A stretch of DNA of 64,000 nucleotides from Tetraselmis striata (GCA_006384855.1 VCJN01000109.1:1-64000), one strand, 5' to 3'. Positions 1 through 12,008 are shown, counted from the stretch's first letter. A program made the numbers and translations. The notes: generated by a model from the sequence alone, not told the origin.

Positions 1-166
1 ATGGTTCACTTGAACTTTGGCCGACACCATTGTTGGCGCGTGAAGCGTTCGTCCAGTTGCTGCGGTATGTTTGCCCTGCAAGGAGTTTTGTCGAACGTCG
101 TGGCAGACTGTGCGCTGTGGACACTGTCATTGAGCCCCCTCCCTTCCCGCCTTTGTATGTTACGCA

Positions 167-520
167 GGCCGTTGAACCTGGTTGCTGGGACCTGTTCTGG
201 CAGACACCATCAAACTGGAAGCGCTGGCATGTAAGCCGCCCTACCCCCCCCCCCCCCCCTCATCTTACCCCCTGCCACCCCCAACCTGACCGCATGAATT
301 CCGGCCCTCTCCCCCTTGCCTTGCCCTTGGCTGGGGGACGGAATGCCCAAGGTGGCCCCCCTCTTGCTTTTCCAGCACCTGAGCCTGGCGGTGGCTGCAC
401 AGGGAGCTGCCGGAGGGCTACAAGCTGCTGAGCGACGTCATCCGCGCGTGCTTCGCCTGCCTGCAAATCGTGGGGAAGGGCGCCAGCGTGGAGAGGGTGG
501 GCGACCTCTCCTCACACGGC
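167..520 (+). other. coding-like exon pieces upstream of the kinase (partial gene?)
   Basis: Two stretches look like exons. One (167-230) follows a cag acceptor, precedes a gtaag donor and encodes a Trp-rich peptide ending KRWH. The other (about 386-520) reads WRWLHRELPEGYKLLSDVI in one frame, which resembles folded protein. A poly-C run (242-259) lies in the presumed intron between them. I could not join the pieces with consistent phase, and I do not recognise the protein. They may be the 3' part of a gene that starts before the window or distant 5' exons of the kinase at 766. Confidence 0.3.
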
Positions 521-765
521 CGACGACGTCGAGTGGAGGCGCACGTGGGACTCACCGCCTTCATGTCGGCGGCTTGCCAACGGTCCGGAGCGGCGATCGC
601 AAGCGGCGGAGGACGAGCAGGGGGGAGGCTCGGGGCGCCGGGTCACGTGGCGCTGGGGTCGCAGTTCCACTCCCGCGCCCCCCGACCTCAGTGGGGTGTA
701 CCCTGGCCCCGTTGGACCGCGCACCCACCGCGCCGCCCCACTTCATTAGTCCTGCCCTGAGTCCG

Positions 766-3700
766 ATGGACCGCACAGCCACGGCGCCGGCGGCTTACGA
801 GATGCAGAGCCCCGCCGCATCCCTGAGGCGCGCCGGATCCAACAACCCGCAAAGTTTCCCCACTGTCACCGACGAGACCATGGAGCTCAAGCGGAAACTG
901 GGCCGTGGCTCTTATGGCCAGGTGCGCCCTGTCCCTTTCGCTCCTGGCCGTTAGGAAAGTGCGCCTGTGCGACGTAACAACGACCTCCATGTCTCAGTGC
1001 TGATCTCTGTCCATGAATGCCGCCAAAGTACGGGTGCCGATGCGGCGGCAATCAGAACACTGTGGGTAATAACCTGCCCTACCTGTCAGAGATCAGGTGC
1101 AGGCAACGTAATAGTAACTAGAGCGAATTTTCCTACAAAGTTTAGGTTTGCAAGCCCAATTCAAGGCGTGTCCTACGCGCTCTTATTTGCACATGCGTTC
1201 TCGCTGGTATCATTGCCTCAGATATATAAGTTTGTAGTCGAAGTGAATCGAGTGAGGAAGACTTTACACTGTTTTGCTTTGAACCTTTTCTTGTCCACAC
1301 CGAATGAGACTGATCCTTCCCATTTTCGTTTGTTCAATTATTGCAGTAATTGATGCAGCATATATGTCTTTGTACACAAAGATGAATCCGCGCTGTGCCT
1401 GCTACTATTGAACTGTGAGCGGCACCGCGCCGTGCTGCTCTCGCCGTCCCTTGGTTGGATTGGATGGACTGGATTGCACAGCCCTCGTGCTCATCCGCCG
1501 GCCCCTGGGCGCAGGTGTACCTGGGCAAGCGCAAGAACGAGCAGGGCTTTGTGGCACTCAAGGTGATCCCGGACATCAAGCGGGGCGCGGACTTCATGCC
1601 GGAGCCGGCGGACCGCTGGCAGGAGGTGGCACGCGAATGGGAGGCGCACCTCAAGCTGCGCGGTACGTACGTGGTGGAGTTTGAGCAGATTGTGTGGTAC
1701 ATCCGCACCAAGCAGGCGAGCGGCCCTCTTCCTCCCCCCCTCTCTTAAACCCTAGAAACCCCAAGTCCTTGTTTCCTCCCTCCCATGCAGCGGCATTTCA
1801 TTTGGTGCCAGCAGACGCATGACCTGTGTTTCCTCGTATCTTCCCGTACCCGCACATCCGTTGTGAACCACCACTACGTACCGCCCGTGCGTTGAACCTC
1901 GTGGACAAATATGATGGCTCGAATGCGCAGTGGAAAGAGGAAGAGCCTTTGATATTCATGGTCAGGCGTAACGAGGTGCACCCGGGGCGTACACGCATGC
2001 ATCATTGATGGTATTAAGGAACCATGAGCCGCAACGGTTGCGGCACTGTTGCGGTAGAAATACAACTGGACAAAACATTGCGGAAGGAATACAAAGCGGA
2101 TCGGGCTTAGTCGGAAGTCTGCGTGACAATTGATATTGGGATCGTGAACTAGATGCAATTGACACGGTAGGGAGGAAGTTAAAGTGGCACTTAAAGCTGC
2201 CAATGGTGGTGGTGATAGTGATCCCAGAAGTCCGAGATATGTGTCACTGAGTTGGGACTGCGACCCCCCCCCCCCCCCCCGTCCGCCATCCCGCTGCCGG
2301 GTGTTGACCGGGAGCAGAGCAACGTCATTGGCGCTCAGCTGGAGCTGGATAAGGAGTACCTCTGCTTTGTGATGGAGTTCTGCGGCTACGGGGACATGCA
2401 TGGCTTGCTGGCCAAGGTACCACCTCGTCCCCCTTCCCTTCTTCCCCGGATGTAAGGAGCCTGCTGGAGGGACTATGGATTGCAGCCGACTGACCCCCTC
2501 CCCGGCCTTTCGCCCGTCCCATGTGCGACTTTTTGCCTGCTGCAGGCGCGCGCCATGGAGGAGGAGGAGCAGCAGCAGCCCCAGGACCCGGAGAGGCTGT
2601 CGAGGCGCGACAAGGAGATCCGCAAGTTTACGCGGCACTCCTACGTGCGGCTCATCATCGCGCAGCATGTGCGTCGCCCTGCCCTACCTTACAGACCCAT
2701 TCAAGCCCCGGGGGGACGGGGAGGACTGGCCTGAGGGCTGATGCTGTGCCCTCCCCCCTCCCCCCCCCCCCTCCCCCCGGCCTTCCTGGCGATCCCGGCT
2801 GGCTTAGATCGCGGCGGGGCCTGAGTCGCATCCACAGCGCGGAGATGGTCCACCGCGACCTGCGGCCCACCAACATCTTCCTGAGCGAGGGCATCAAGGA
2901 GAAGCACGGCCACACGATGGCGGCGCAGATCGGGGACTTTGGGGGCTCGCGCAAGCTGCGGTCGTTGTCGCACTCTATCAGCGACGTGGGGCAGACGCTG
3001 TCCGTCAAGTACCAGGTGCGGCAGGCACGCCCCTTGATGGATACCATGAGACGATGTGTCTGCCAGCATGCTGCAATGTGTGTGTTATCCCTCCTCATTT
3101 GTGTCGCCCGTACGGAGGGGGAGCCCGTATGGACGTCGACACCCCTATTCCCCTACAGCCATACCTAACAGCAACACTGGTTACCATTTCTACGAGTGAC
3201 ACCATCATCCAAGTCCTGGCCCTTCAGTCCAAAGGGGGGGGGGGGGGGGGGGTTCCATGTATCAGATGGGTGGACCCAAGTACATATATGCCCTTGGCCT
3301 TCGCTCTGCTGCTGGTGGCGGAAACCGAGCAGGAGTGTCATGATGTGATGCTCACCACTGAACAGCCATACGCCGGCCCCTTGATAGCCGGCCAAGACTG
3401 GTGCAGTCATATGCATCTGGTGGTTTCGCAGCAGGGCATCGGGGTTTGGTTTTATACACCCGTTTTATTCCTGATGTACAATGCATCGCGTGCCAAGCCG
3501 CGCTGTTGTTCCTGCGCATCCGTTTCTCACCCTCGCCGGTCTGCTGCGCAGGCGCCGGAGGTGCTCCGCCGCCCGGAGCTGTACGGGCCCGGGTCGGACG
3601 TGTACTCGTACGGCGTGGTGCTGTGGCAGATGGTGACGCTGCGGGAGCCGTGGGCGGGCCTGTCAGAAGAGTACGTGGAGTTCCAGCTGCCGAAGGGCAG

Positions 3701-4573
3701 AATCAAGCTGGAGTGGCCGGCCGAGTGCCCCAAGTTCCACACGTACGACAGCATCCGGGCGCTTGTGCAGCGCTGCTGGGCGTCCAGGCCGCAGGACCGA
3801 CCCTCGATGGAGGTGCGCCCCCGCCCCCGCCCCCGCCGCCGTGTGTGCGGTTGCGCTCTCAGGGGCAAACCCAAAGCCCTACTTGTACTTCAATATTTCG
3901 GCGAAGCCTTTCCTCAGGAGCTGGGAATGCTCTGGTTTCCCGGAAAACGCCTACCCGAATCGCTCGCCCCTAACAACAAGGGGGGGGGACGTAACAGCAC
4001 GTGAAACGGACTACGCCTCGGCAGGAGGTGAAGGAGGAGCTCGAGGGCATCTACCAGGCGGAGGTGCGGCACTTGAAGGCGGTGTTGATAGCGCGGCGGG
4101 AGGCCAAGGCGGCGAGGGGGCGCGCCGCGGGGGGGCAGGCGGCGGGGGGGCAGGTCGAGGCCATGGCGTCGGTGCCGTGCGTGAGCGACGTGCCGGACAA
4201 CACGCTGATGATCAGCAGGCGCCACAACAACGGTGCGGCGATGGAGGCGGTCAGGCAGGCGTTGAAGGAGGAGGGCATGAGCATGAGCTCGGGCAGCCCC
4301 TCCCCCACCGGGGATCACGGACCTGGAAAGGCGAAGGCCCACACGCCAAGCCCTGCTCGCAGCAAGCCCAAGGCAGCATCCAAGTCGGAGCCTACCCTCC
4401 TCGCCCCTGCGCCTAGGGACAAGCTCAGCCCCCCGCCCAAGTCTTGGCCCAAGCCGCCCAAGAAGCACGCCTCCAAGCCCAGACTCATAGCGGAAGCCAA
4501 GTCCAAGCCCTCCTTCTTGACATGTTGTTGTGGAGGAAGTCCGGCGGACTCGCCGCAACGAACCGCCGTGTGA
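766..4573 (+). CDS. protein kinase, seven exons, with Lys/Pro/Ser-rich C-terminal tail
   Basis: Exons are 766-921, 1515-1715, 2318-2416, 2546-2670, 2808-3015, 3552-3812 and 4025-4573, giving about 532 residues. All core kinase motifs are present: glycine loop LGRGSYGQVYLG, catalytic lysine in VALKV, catalytic loop HRDLRPTN, DFG within GDFGGS, and APE. Arg replaces the usual Lys of HRDLKxxN, and DFGGS replaces DFGLA. The protein should therefore be an active Ser/Thr or TKL-like kinase; the subfamily is not assignable. An acidic Glu/Gln insert (from about residue 153) precedes the catalytic loop. The tail of about 180 residues starts with a helical charged segment, then becomes Pro/Ser/Lys-rich, and ends near a TCCCGG cysteine cluster that could be acylated (inference). 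The ATG at 766 is the first in frame. Two introns need GC donors (1716 and 2671). Reading exon 5 as IAAGLSRIH would instead need a one-base frameshift, so that junction is the least sure. Confidence 0.85.
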
Positions 4574-5346
4574 AACCACCTATATCTACCCCCCCCCCGG
4601 CAATGTGGCGTGAAGGGGGGGGGAGGGGGGGGCATTATAGCAGTGGTGTTGGTGCTTGCTCGGTGATGAGAGATCCCATAGACAACACGCACTGCGGCTC
4701 CCAATACTAGCACCAGGAGCAAATAGCGGCATCATCGCTATATGCAGCACATGTAGCAATAGTGTGCAATGGCAATGCGTAATAAAGTAGATAAGACAAT
4801 AACATGGTAGACATTTCCTCATAAGGACGTGTTGGCGCAACAAATGGACGGGGGTGACCCCCATCACATGACATGAAATGACATGACACGACATAGCATG
4901 ATATGACGTGACATACTGTCTTGGGAGGCGACCCCGGCAAGCATTGGCGAAAGCTGGCGTGGCTGCGTTCCCAGACCGTGGTACGCCATTAGTAGCCCGG
5001 CACCGGCGCCATATACGTGCACATCATGACATGCCACGTGGAGGAGCCGGTTGCAGGTCATGGGTCCCTCAAAGCAGTTAAAACGAGGTGGCTTGGATGG
5101 TCCATCTCCTTGGTCATGATGTGCCAGTTCAGGAGCCACCAACCCAAGGCGATGGCCGGAGCACATGCCTTGCTAATCCGCCCAGCGGATAACAGTCACA
5201 ACTCAGTCCTGACACACATGTGAGGGCGGCAGACACAAGGGGGTAAAGCTAATGGCAGCTATAGGGCGCCTGTAGGTATAGAGGGCGGCGATTTGCCCGT
5301 AAGTTGCCATTTTTCCGGCTAAGGCTTTCCCACTTTGGCCTCTACC
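4574..5346. other. intergenic, kinase 3' flank
   Basis: No gene is visible here. It holds short poly-G runs (4616-4631) and a degenerate ATGAC-type microsatellite (about 4862-4916, repeats of catgacatga form). The kinase and YjbQ genes converge on it. No TGTAA signal was seen close to the kinase stop. Confidence 0.5.
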
Positions 5347-6122
5347 CTACTCGCCCTGTAAAGTTACCACCAGGCGCCGGCTAGAGGCGTGGTCGCGGTG
5401 CTCGCAGAGCCAGATACCCTGTGCCCACATGCACACACCGTGTCAGAGCGGCACCGCAAGGAGCATATGCTCCGCAAGGAGGCATGGACTGGTAGGGGGC
5501 GGCCACCTGCCACGTTCCCATGTTGAGCCGGCCGTTGGTGATGGGCAGCGTGAGTTGGCAGCCGAACATTGAGCTCTTCAGATGCGCCGGCATGTCGTCC
5601 GGCCCTTCGTCCGTGTGCACCCAGGGAGCGCCTTTCCCCTGCCACCCGGCCACCACTCCGCCTCAGCGCCACAGCACCCCCCCCCCCCCCCCCCCCCACC
5701 ACCACCACCACCATCACTACCACCATCACCCCACCCTCCTCTTCAGTGTACCCGTGACGGCACCACATACAATAGATAGGGCATTGCACCTCTGGGACGA
5801 CTCGGTTGAGGAAGGTCTCTGTGTCGACGCGCACATCCGGATCCGCATTCTGCCGACACAGCAGACTAAGTGCCTGGGCAGCGATTGGTGTTGTGCGACC
5901 CAACGGGGCGCGTCGTCGGCACACACGAGCTGGCTAGAGTGCATGTGACGGCCGCACCTCGTTGATGGTGAGGCTGGCGGAGGTGTGCTGCAGGAAGACG
6001 TGGCACAGGCCGACGTGGAAGCCGGACAGCTTTGGCTGGATCGCGTCCAGCACCTCTCGATGCACCAGGTGGCAGCCGCGCTTCTTACGCCCCAGCGTCA
6101 CTTCCACCTGCTCGAACTTCAT
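5347..6122 (-). CDS. YjbQ/UPF0047 family protein, four exons
   Basis: Exons on the minus strand are 6122-5958, 5849-5790, 5638-5507 and 5418-5347, all phase 0, giving 142 residues, which is normal for the YjbQ/UPF0047 family. Visible family signatures are [15 protein letters not shown], then [36 protein letters not shown] and the terminal [10 protein letters not shown]. The conserved His and Asp residues of the presumed active site are in these blocks. Bacterial members have been reported to form thiamine phosphate; the role in algae is not established. The ATG at 6122 fits the family start. The frame stays open upstream (toward 6173), so a short extension or targeting peptide in an upstream exon is possible. 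Intron 2 contains a 20-nt homopolymer that reads poly-G on the coding strand. The gene ends with TAG at 5347-5349. Confidence 0.93.
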
Positions 6123-7029
6123 GCCGCCGCTGCCGCCGGTTCGCAGTCCGTTGTTTTCCTTGCTACACAGCACAGCCTACTCCACGCAGCACCCCGTCCC
6201 GGCTCGCGAGCTGCACCCTCCGCCAGCCCAGGGTTCCGCAGCGCCAGGTAAGCTTATATGTAAATCAGATGAAATGTGAGGAGCGCGTCGGGTGAGCGGG
6301 TGAGCTTGCGTTATCCGAGAGATGAACGCAATAAGGGATGCTGATAAGTGTCAGGGCGGAAATGAGTAGCGACCGACCTGCTACCAGTAGTCGCTACCCC
6401 GTAGCAGGGGAAAGACGAAAAAGCTGTGTCCACGCGCTGTCCAGCATGGCCGCCTCGCCCCTTGCGCGCGCGCGTTTATATTTTATTAGGAACTTGCTTT
6501 GGCGCGATTTATATTGTTTTTATATTGTATGATTTAGCCCCCGCCCCCGCCCCCCCCCCCCCCCCCCCCCGGCCCCCCTCAACTTCACGCGACACCCCCC
6601 CCCCCCCGCCGCCCCTCAACTATCTTTTATCAGGGGTAAGAGAGACCGCTGCTTACCCCTGCTTGTATTAGGTCTGACCAGGATCTGACAGTACTTAGTA
6701 GAACATGCCCTCAGCTACATAAAAACTCCCACTACAATGACTTATATGCTGAAAAACTCTTGTCACGGAATGGGACAAAATTAGTTAGAGCGTAAACGGC
6801 ACGGGACAGGCCTCTGTAAATTGTGCCAGTTCTTTGGTACAAAATACTCGCATTAAATCATGTGCAGGTTATTAGGGTTTCGATCATTCAGCGCATAGTT
6901 ACGTAAAGCACATGCGCCTCTTGTGGCGGCGGGTCGGGGCTAGAGCTCCTCCTCGTTGCTTTAATAAGTCTGCTGGCGCGGAGTGCGGGCTGTTGTTTGT
7001 CACCCACAGCCGCTTAAGTTCGGCGGATC
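6123..7029. other. intergenic with long poly-C tracts
   Basis: The region holds an AT-rich patch (6470-6535) followed by two poly-C runs between about 6545 and 6608. No coding frame resembles a known protein. It may contain the YjbQ promoter, as the gene reads away from here on the minus strand, but no specific element was recognised. Confidence 0.45.
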
Positions 7030-7456
7030 TTGCCGAGATATGACCGATTTCGTTGGACGAGGCGGGGGAAGTGGGGTCAGTATGGACATTTTGCAGGCTA
7101 TGGACAGCCTAGCCGCTGCAATATGGAGCAGGTGAAGGCCGTCATTGACGCGAATGAGGGGACGTTGGGAAGGAAAGAGGTTTTCGCGCTCACAATGTTA
7201 TGTCGGGTCGGTGGTCGGGCGCCCCACCTCCACGCGTGGTGCAGCCATGTTTGACGTTGCGCCTTTAGGAGAGTCGCTCAGGGGGGCTAACATGCGCCCC
7301 CCTACCGCTTTGGCCGAAGTAGTGGCGTCTGAAGTGGGTGTTGCTGGCAGGCAGGGTCAGCAAGGCAGCGTGCAACTAGACCAATCAATCCTTACAAGGG
7401 ATGGGGCCGCGCGGACCACCCCGCCCAAGGCGCAGCCAGAACCACGCGAGATCTAG

Positions 7457-8541
7457 CAGTGGCTTCCTGCCGAAGACCGCCACACCGAATATGCCGACTA
7501 TGAAGCCGTTAAGGCGGCAATCTCTTCCCTCCCGACTAACTGGAGGTATCTGCATGTGCCTATGCGGAGACAAAGGCGCCCCCCCCCCCCCCCCCCCGCG
7601 CGCCGCCTCCTTCACATGTCAGCCTTTTCGCGCTTTGCAGTCACTGAGGTTGGTACCAAGACTAGTGTGTTTGTGGGTGCCCGCATCATGTATCGGACAT
7701 CGTGCCCGGCTCGCTTGCGCGCGCTGTCAATAAGGTCACGGGCAAGTGGGAGTTGCACTTTAGCAACGATGTTCTCACACTCGCACTTCTCGACATTTGT
7801 GGTGGGGAGGGTGTACCTCAGTCGCTTCGCCGCATACTGCAGCCGCTCTTGCTTCGGGGAATGGCGCCAAAGAAAGCGTTGGATCACGTACCGCGCTCGA
7901 ACATGTGCGCTGCGTGCCGGAGTCTTGGACGGCATGCGGCCCCAACTTCTTACTGACATAATAAGGCGGTGGGAAAAATATATCATTAAGCTCGGCAAGG
8001 GAGCATTCCAGCTCACATATTTTTATGACCTGCGCGAGTGGGCCGAGTCGAAGGCATTGCCTTCCGGCAATGCTTTGGATAAGGTATCAGAAACTGATTT
8101 GGTTGTGCTCCGAGATGGAGTAGATCAGGAGTCGAGTGCAGTGGCGTTCTCCTCGCTCGAGCTCTTGAGCACCCTTCAGATGGCTTTGCTTTCTGGATTG
8201 CCCTTGCACCTCATGACTGACGACGGCACGCACGCGGTGTCGTTCAACAATTGGGTTCTTCTTGCTGTCGGCACGACTACGATCGGACAGTCCAGCTTCC
8301 ACCGGAAACTCGCCAAAACGTTATTCTTGCCAATTGCGTTTTGCTTCTCTCGGTCTGAGACTGCGCCTGCCTTATTTCTCACCCTCTTTCGAGGACTAGC
8401 GTCAACTTGTCGCGGAATTTTTGGCATCGCTATAAAACCTCGTGCAGTTGTCTCCGACAAGGGCTCCGGAGTAGTATTGGCAATTATGACGATGTTCCTT
8501 GCGGCCAAGGGGACGCTCGTCTATCTCTTTTTTGGGTAGTG
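7457..8541 (+). pseudogene. MULE transposase, N-terminal and DDE portion
   Basis: The frame is open for about 360 codons. The first catalytic Asp is in MTDDGTHAVSFNNW and the second in AVVSDKGSG, matching the spacing of MULE DDE cores. Upstream, SCPARLRA in this frame and VNKVTGKWEL in the +1 frame look like halves of one Cys/His DNA-binding segment, which implies a frameshift near 7730. A poly-C run at about 7570 lies inside the frame and is probably slippage-derived. The frame ends at TAG 8539-8541. The glutamate of the DDE triad should lie further on and was not confirmed. Confidence 0.65.
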
Positions 8542-8931
8542 GGTATCGGGTGGACGGTGGATTCGACCTGATCTCGTGTCTTGCAACCGCCGCCGCAGGC
8601 CGTAAGTTGCTACCACCACCTGTTCGGAAAGATTAAAACCAGGGGCACTAGGGAAAAGGAGGATGGCCGCAGATACCCCCTCCACACTCACGAATGCAAC
8701 AAGCAAGTCGCTGTGCGACAGTCTCAATAGGATAGAGAATCAAGGACAAACAAAGGTGATGTGCAGTGGTGGTGCAAAGGCGAGAGGCTACAGTGTTTTT
8801 CAGGATACAATAATTGTTTAACACAACGCTTACCACATGGCAGAAATATACAGTACATATACCCGTAGTGACAGGTACACATTGTACTAGTACACACACG
8901 TACTAACTTGTAGTATATCGTACTCGTATAA

Positions 8932-9426
8932 TTGTCACAGCTGTGTCTAAAGACTATCACCACCCTCTACGAAAGCAGTACCCGCGAGCAAGCTGAAGCC
9001 ATCGCCGACTTCTTGATGGCGGAGTGGCGTCGTGTTGGTGAGAGACGGGCGGCGCGGTGGCTCGAAAATGAGTACCTAGGCCGCAGCTTGGCCTGGATCA
9101 ATTGCGCCCCAGGTGTAGCAAACGTTCCTGCCTCCACCAACTCTCAGAAGAGTTGGCACCGCGCAAATAAATGCGATGAGCAGTTTGGCAAACGTCGCTG
9201 GCCGACTGATACTTTGCTCGAGCATGGCTTCCCCGACCTATGCAAGCATCAAGGCGCGCAACGCACAGAGTTGTATGAGGACTTTAACTCCGGATTGCAG
9301 CAGGAGTTCTCACACTACATTCATGGCGCGAACGAATTCTTGAAGCCCGATAGGCATGGACTCAAGCTCTACATGTGGGATGACGGCGAGTTGTTCGTCA
9401 ACGCCGATTGCCACTCCGAAGACTAG
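8932..9426 (+). pseudogene. MULE transposase, middle portion
   Basis: An open frame of 164 codons with no in-frame ATG at its start. It contains the MULE-like block with a Trp-rich helix followed by INCAPGVANVPASTN, which corresponds to the conserved W...PGV..TN segment between the catalytic core and the SWIM finger. It ends at TAG (9424-9426). The same frame continues as LARIVAYTNSRRGM before shifting into the SWIM frame. Confidence 0.6.
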
Positions 9427-9467
9427 GTCACCCTGGCACGCATTGTCGCGTATACCAACAGCAGGCG

Positions 9468-9656
9468 AGGAATGTTGCCCCAGCCGTGTCGAGTTTGCAA
9501 GCAGTCCGGAGAGTTTGCTGTCGACTCAAGTGCGTTAGTGCGGGCGACAGTGGGCTTTCCTGCGACTGCGACGAGTTCAGAAGGTACCGGCAGTGCAGCC
9601 ACTTATACTACACATGCCCACAAAAGTCTTGCCCCCTTGTCAAGCATCAATTCTAG
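9468..9656 (+). pseudogene. SWIM zinc finger remnant of the MULE transposase
   Basis: The motif LSCDCDEFRRYRQCSHLYY fits the SWIM pattern CxC-xn-CxH that follows the catalytic domain of MULE transposases. It is frameshifted relative to the preceding segment, which reads CRVCKQSGEFAVDSS in another frame up to about 9535. A second Cys pair (CPQKSC) follows before the stop. Confidence 0.65.
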
Positions 9657-10500
9657 ATTGGCCCATTATGAGCCCTCACCTTCGTTTCCGGCCGCGCCCT
9701 TCCATGTGTCATACGTGAACACGACAACATGCGTGGGGGGAGCCCTAAGTGGCGTTTGTTGTGCTCTCGTTGTAAAAGGCATACGTGTGCGTGTCATTGT
9801 TCATGGTTGGTAATGAATTTGATAACCCAATGTCACGAGGGCACGATTGTTTATATCGCACGTATATGCGTTCTATATGTACGGATGCACACCAAGAGTT
9901 AGCTCTACCAGCGTAGAGCACATTCACAAAGGCGCGCTCTCTCCACCGTCGGCATGCAAGTAAGAGAGCAGTTCCCGCAAAACGGCCAATAATGCGATTA
10001 AGGCTTGCTATGAAACCAGCCCACCTACAGCTGATGTCCGCATTCAATGCGCCCTAGGTAGAGCCGGGCTTCAGCCCATACTGCCCAGGTATGCAGCCCC
10101 CGAGTCAGCGGGTGGTTTCATATGATCACATGCTGGGGCATCGTCCAATCAAGGGATTTGTTAGGGCTGGCCATCAATACGCTCCCATATTCTGCACTTG
10201 GGTTGCGCCTAGCTGGCCCCTAAGCGGGGAAAATCCGCCCGCGCGGGGCCAGTACATCCCCTTTTCTTTGGGATGCGGGTCGCGCGGTAAGCAACTGCAC
10301 TAGGGTTTGTAGGGGAACCCAAAAATATTTGCATCGCCCCCCCCCCCCCCCCCCCTTACCCCGCTCGGTTATATTTCCACAGAGGGGCCCGGCAGAGTTC
10401 GAACCATCGCAGACGGAATCACGAGCGTAACAAGCAGGTCCCCCCTCCGCCACCTATCACATCTCAAGCCGTTAGTGAATGTTCTAAGTTAATCATATCA
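9657..10500. other. no recognisable gene
   Basis: No coding frame here is convincing. A poly-C run lies at 10338-10355. The stretch may be the 3' part of the MULE copy or its flank, but no terminal repeat was found. Confidence 0.4.
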
Positions 10501-10552
10501 TAAAAATGCGCAACGGTGTTCCAGTTTTGCAGGCCCAACCACCGGACGGTGC

Positions 10553-11477
10553 ATGGCGCTTGCGTGGCAGAGGACGAGGCGGTGCTGGGAAGCGTGGACG
10601 AGGCAGGGCACCTCGCCGTGGACGAGGCGCAGGTCATCCGGGCATTGTCGTGACTGCGCGTCAACCATGTCAGCCCCCGGCGCTCATGCCCCCGGCGACC
10701 TCACTAGTTGCCACGTTCGTCACCGCCGAGTGAGTGGCCGATCTCCAAAACATCCAAGATTCCCTGGTTCCCGCGGCGGACACAACCGCATGCAACGAGC
10801 GTCGCAGCCCCGCAAGCGCGGGCGCCCCCGCAAGCAAGGCTGTTGTACTTTCATTCCCCGTGCCCGTGAAGTCCGAGCCATGCCTCAACCGTGACCTTTC
10901 GTAGGCAGTGCATGGTAGGGGACAGAGGGCTCTTAGGCGCGACCGCCCCCGTCCGCCCGCGGCAGCTTCAGTTACCAAGGGGGTCACCGAGCCCATCGAC
11001 GGACTTCTAGGTTCGCAACCGGAGCAGGGCAGCGAGCAGCAATCCCGCAAGCGCGGTTGGCCTCAAAAAGCCGCCTTGCACCCGTCGCGACGCGTAGTCG
11101 ATGCGCCACGCCAGGTTCAGCGGACTACGCACGCGGGACATGGAAGCGGGCAGCAGCTCCGCAAGCGCGCGCGGCCCAACCCTTCCGGGTCGAACATGCA
11201 TGCGACCCCGCAAATAAGCGGCGGCGTACTGTCCCTTGCCATTAAGGAAGTTGCCGCCGTCTCTCCGGGTGCCGAGCGTCGTCGACTTATGGAGGAGCTG
11301 GATGCCGGGCTTGGTGTCCAACATGCCTCCAGCTCTGATGTCCTATGGGCTAGGAAGCCACGCCGCATAGAGCGCCCGCCGACGAAGAGGCCACAAAAAT
11401 TGCCGAGCTACGATCCCGCTTGCGACCAAGTAGCAAGCCCCCGATCCCCCCCATACAGAGCCAGGCAATGGAAGTGA
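10553..11477 (+). pseudogene. AT-hook-like basic coding remnant
   Basis: Three related basic motifs recur: RKRGRPRK (about 10813), RKRGWP (about 11049) and RKRARP (about 11160). The first matches the AT-hook core RGRP, and the later two sit in a repeated QQxRKR context about 110 nt apart. They are in two reading frames (10553-10894 and 10908-11477) separated by a stop, so at least one frameshift or an intron is needed. An Arg/Gly-rich stretch (10555-10640) precedes them. AT-hooks often occur at the C-terminus of MULE transposases, so this may be the end of the element at 7.0-9.7 kb. A separate gene remnant is also possible. Confidence 0.4.
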
Positions 11478-11669
11478 TGGCGTGGCTGAACTCGACCTGT
11501 CGCTGGCGGAGACTCTTCGAGCCAAGGCATCGAAAGCGACCAAGTAGTATTACAAAGTTGGCCTCACCGGGCGGCCTTGGTCTGCGCTCAATGGATGTAT
11601 CAGTAAAGGGATATTTTGGGCTAGCGCGACCTTCGATATGTAGCATGATTCTCGATTACTACGCCTCCC

Positions 11670-12008
11670 CTACATATCACGAGCCACATTTTGCGCATGT
11701 TTGTCGACGGATTCCTGTCTCGTGTTGAGTATATACTGCATATTCGTTTTCGCCCAACGAATGACGCGAAGAACTCCAATCTGGGCTTTGGGCCCCTGCG
11801 ACAAGTACGTGTGTGGCACTTGTACGCAAAGCAGTGTGGCGCTCGACGCCAGTGCGAGCGGTACAAACATGTCTAGCATGCTGAACCACGGTAACCTAGC
11901 AGGTATATACGGCGAGGGGTGTGCTCGCAACGCTACGCTGTCATGGGTTTCGGGTAGAAGCGCGTCGACGACAAAGTCCGCGCAGCCATAGTCGAACACA
12001 TCACTCAC
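11670..12008 (-). other. coding-like ORF, unknown
   Basis: This minus-strand open frame of 112 codons has protein-like composition (DVFDYGCADFVVDALLPE near its start, then a hydrophobic stretch) and no recognisable domain. It is the first of several minus-strand coding-like islands up to 17.6 kb with similar composition, perhaps one large decayed element. No splice sites could be fixed. Confidence 0.3.

Larger units (their letters stand above)
7030..9656 (+). mobile_element. decayed MULE (Mutator-like) DNA transposon
   Basis: Three coding remnants lie in MULE order: a cysteine/histidine region that may be a WRKY/GCM1-like N-terminal DNA-binding domain (about 7680-7800), a DDE transposase core (about 7930-8541), and a SWIM zinc finger (about 9540-9610). 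The remnants are in different frames and separated by about 390 nt of low-complexity, stop-rich sequence (8542-8931), so this copy is not functional. A stop (TAG at 7454-7456) interrupts the N-terminal frame. I could not identify terminal inverted repeats or a target duplication, so the ends are approximate. Coding DNA downstream to 11.5 kb carries AT-hook-like motifs that could belong to the same element. Confidence 0.7.

Noticed and set aside
376-954. A frame open from 316 to 954 that could be one large first exon of the kinase
   Set aside because: Its residues before Met 766 are Arg/Ala/Gly-rich and match a GC-rich shadow frame, while another frame in 386-520 looks more protein-like.
5364-5924. 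A 186-codon open frame on the minus strand across YjbQ exons
   Set aside because: It reads the introns and the wrong frame of exon 3; the four-exon model gives an uninterrupted YjbQ family protein.
10390-10430. A T-loop-like ggttcgaactc on the minus strand suggesting a tRNA
   Set aside because: No acceptor stem, D-arm or anticodon arm could be formed around it.
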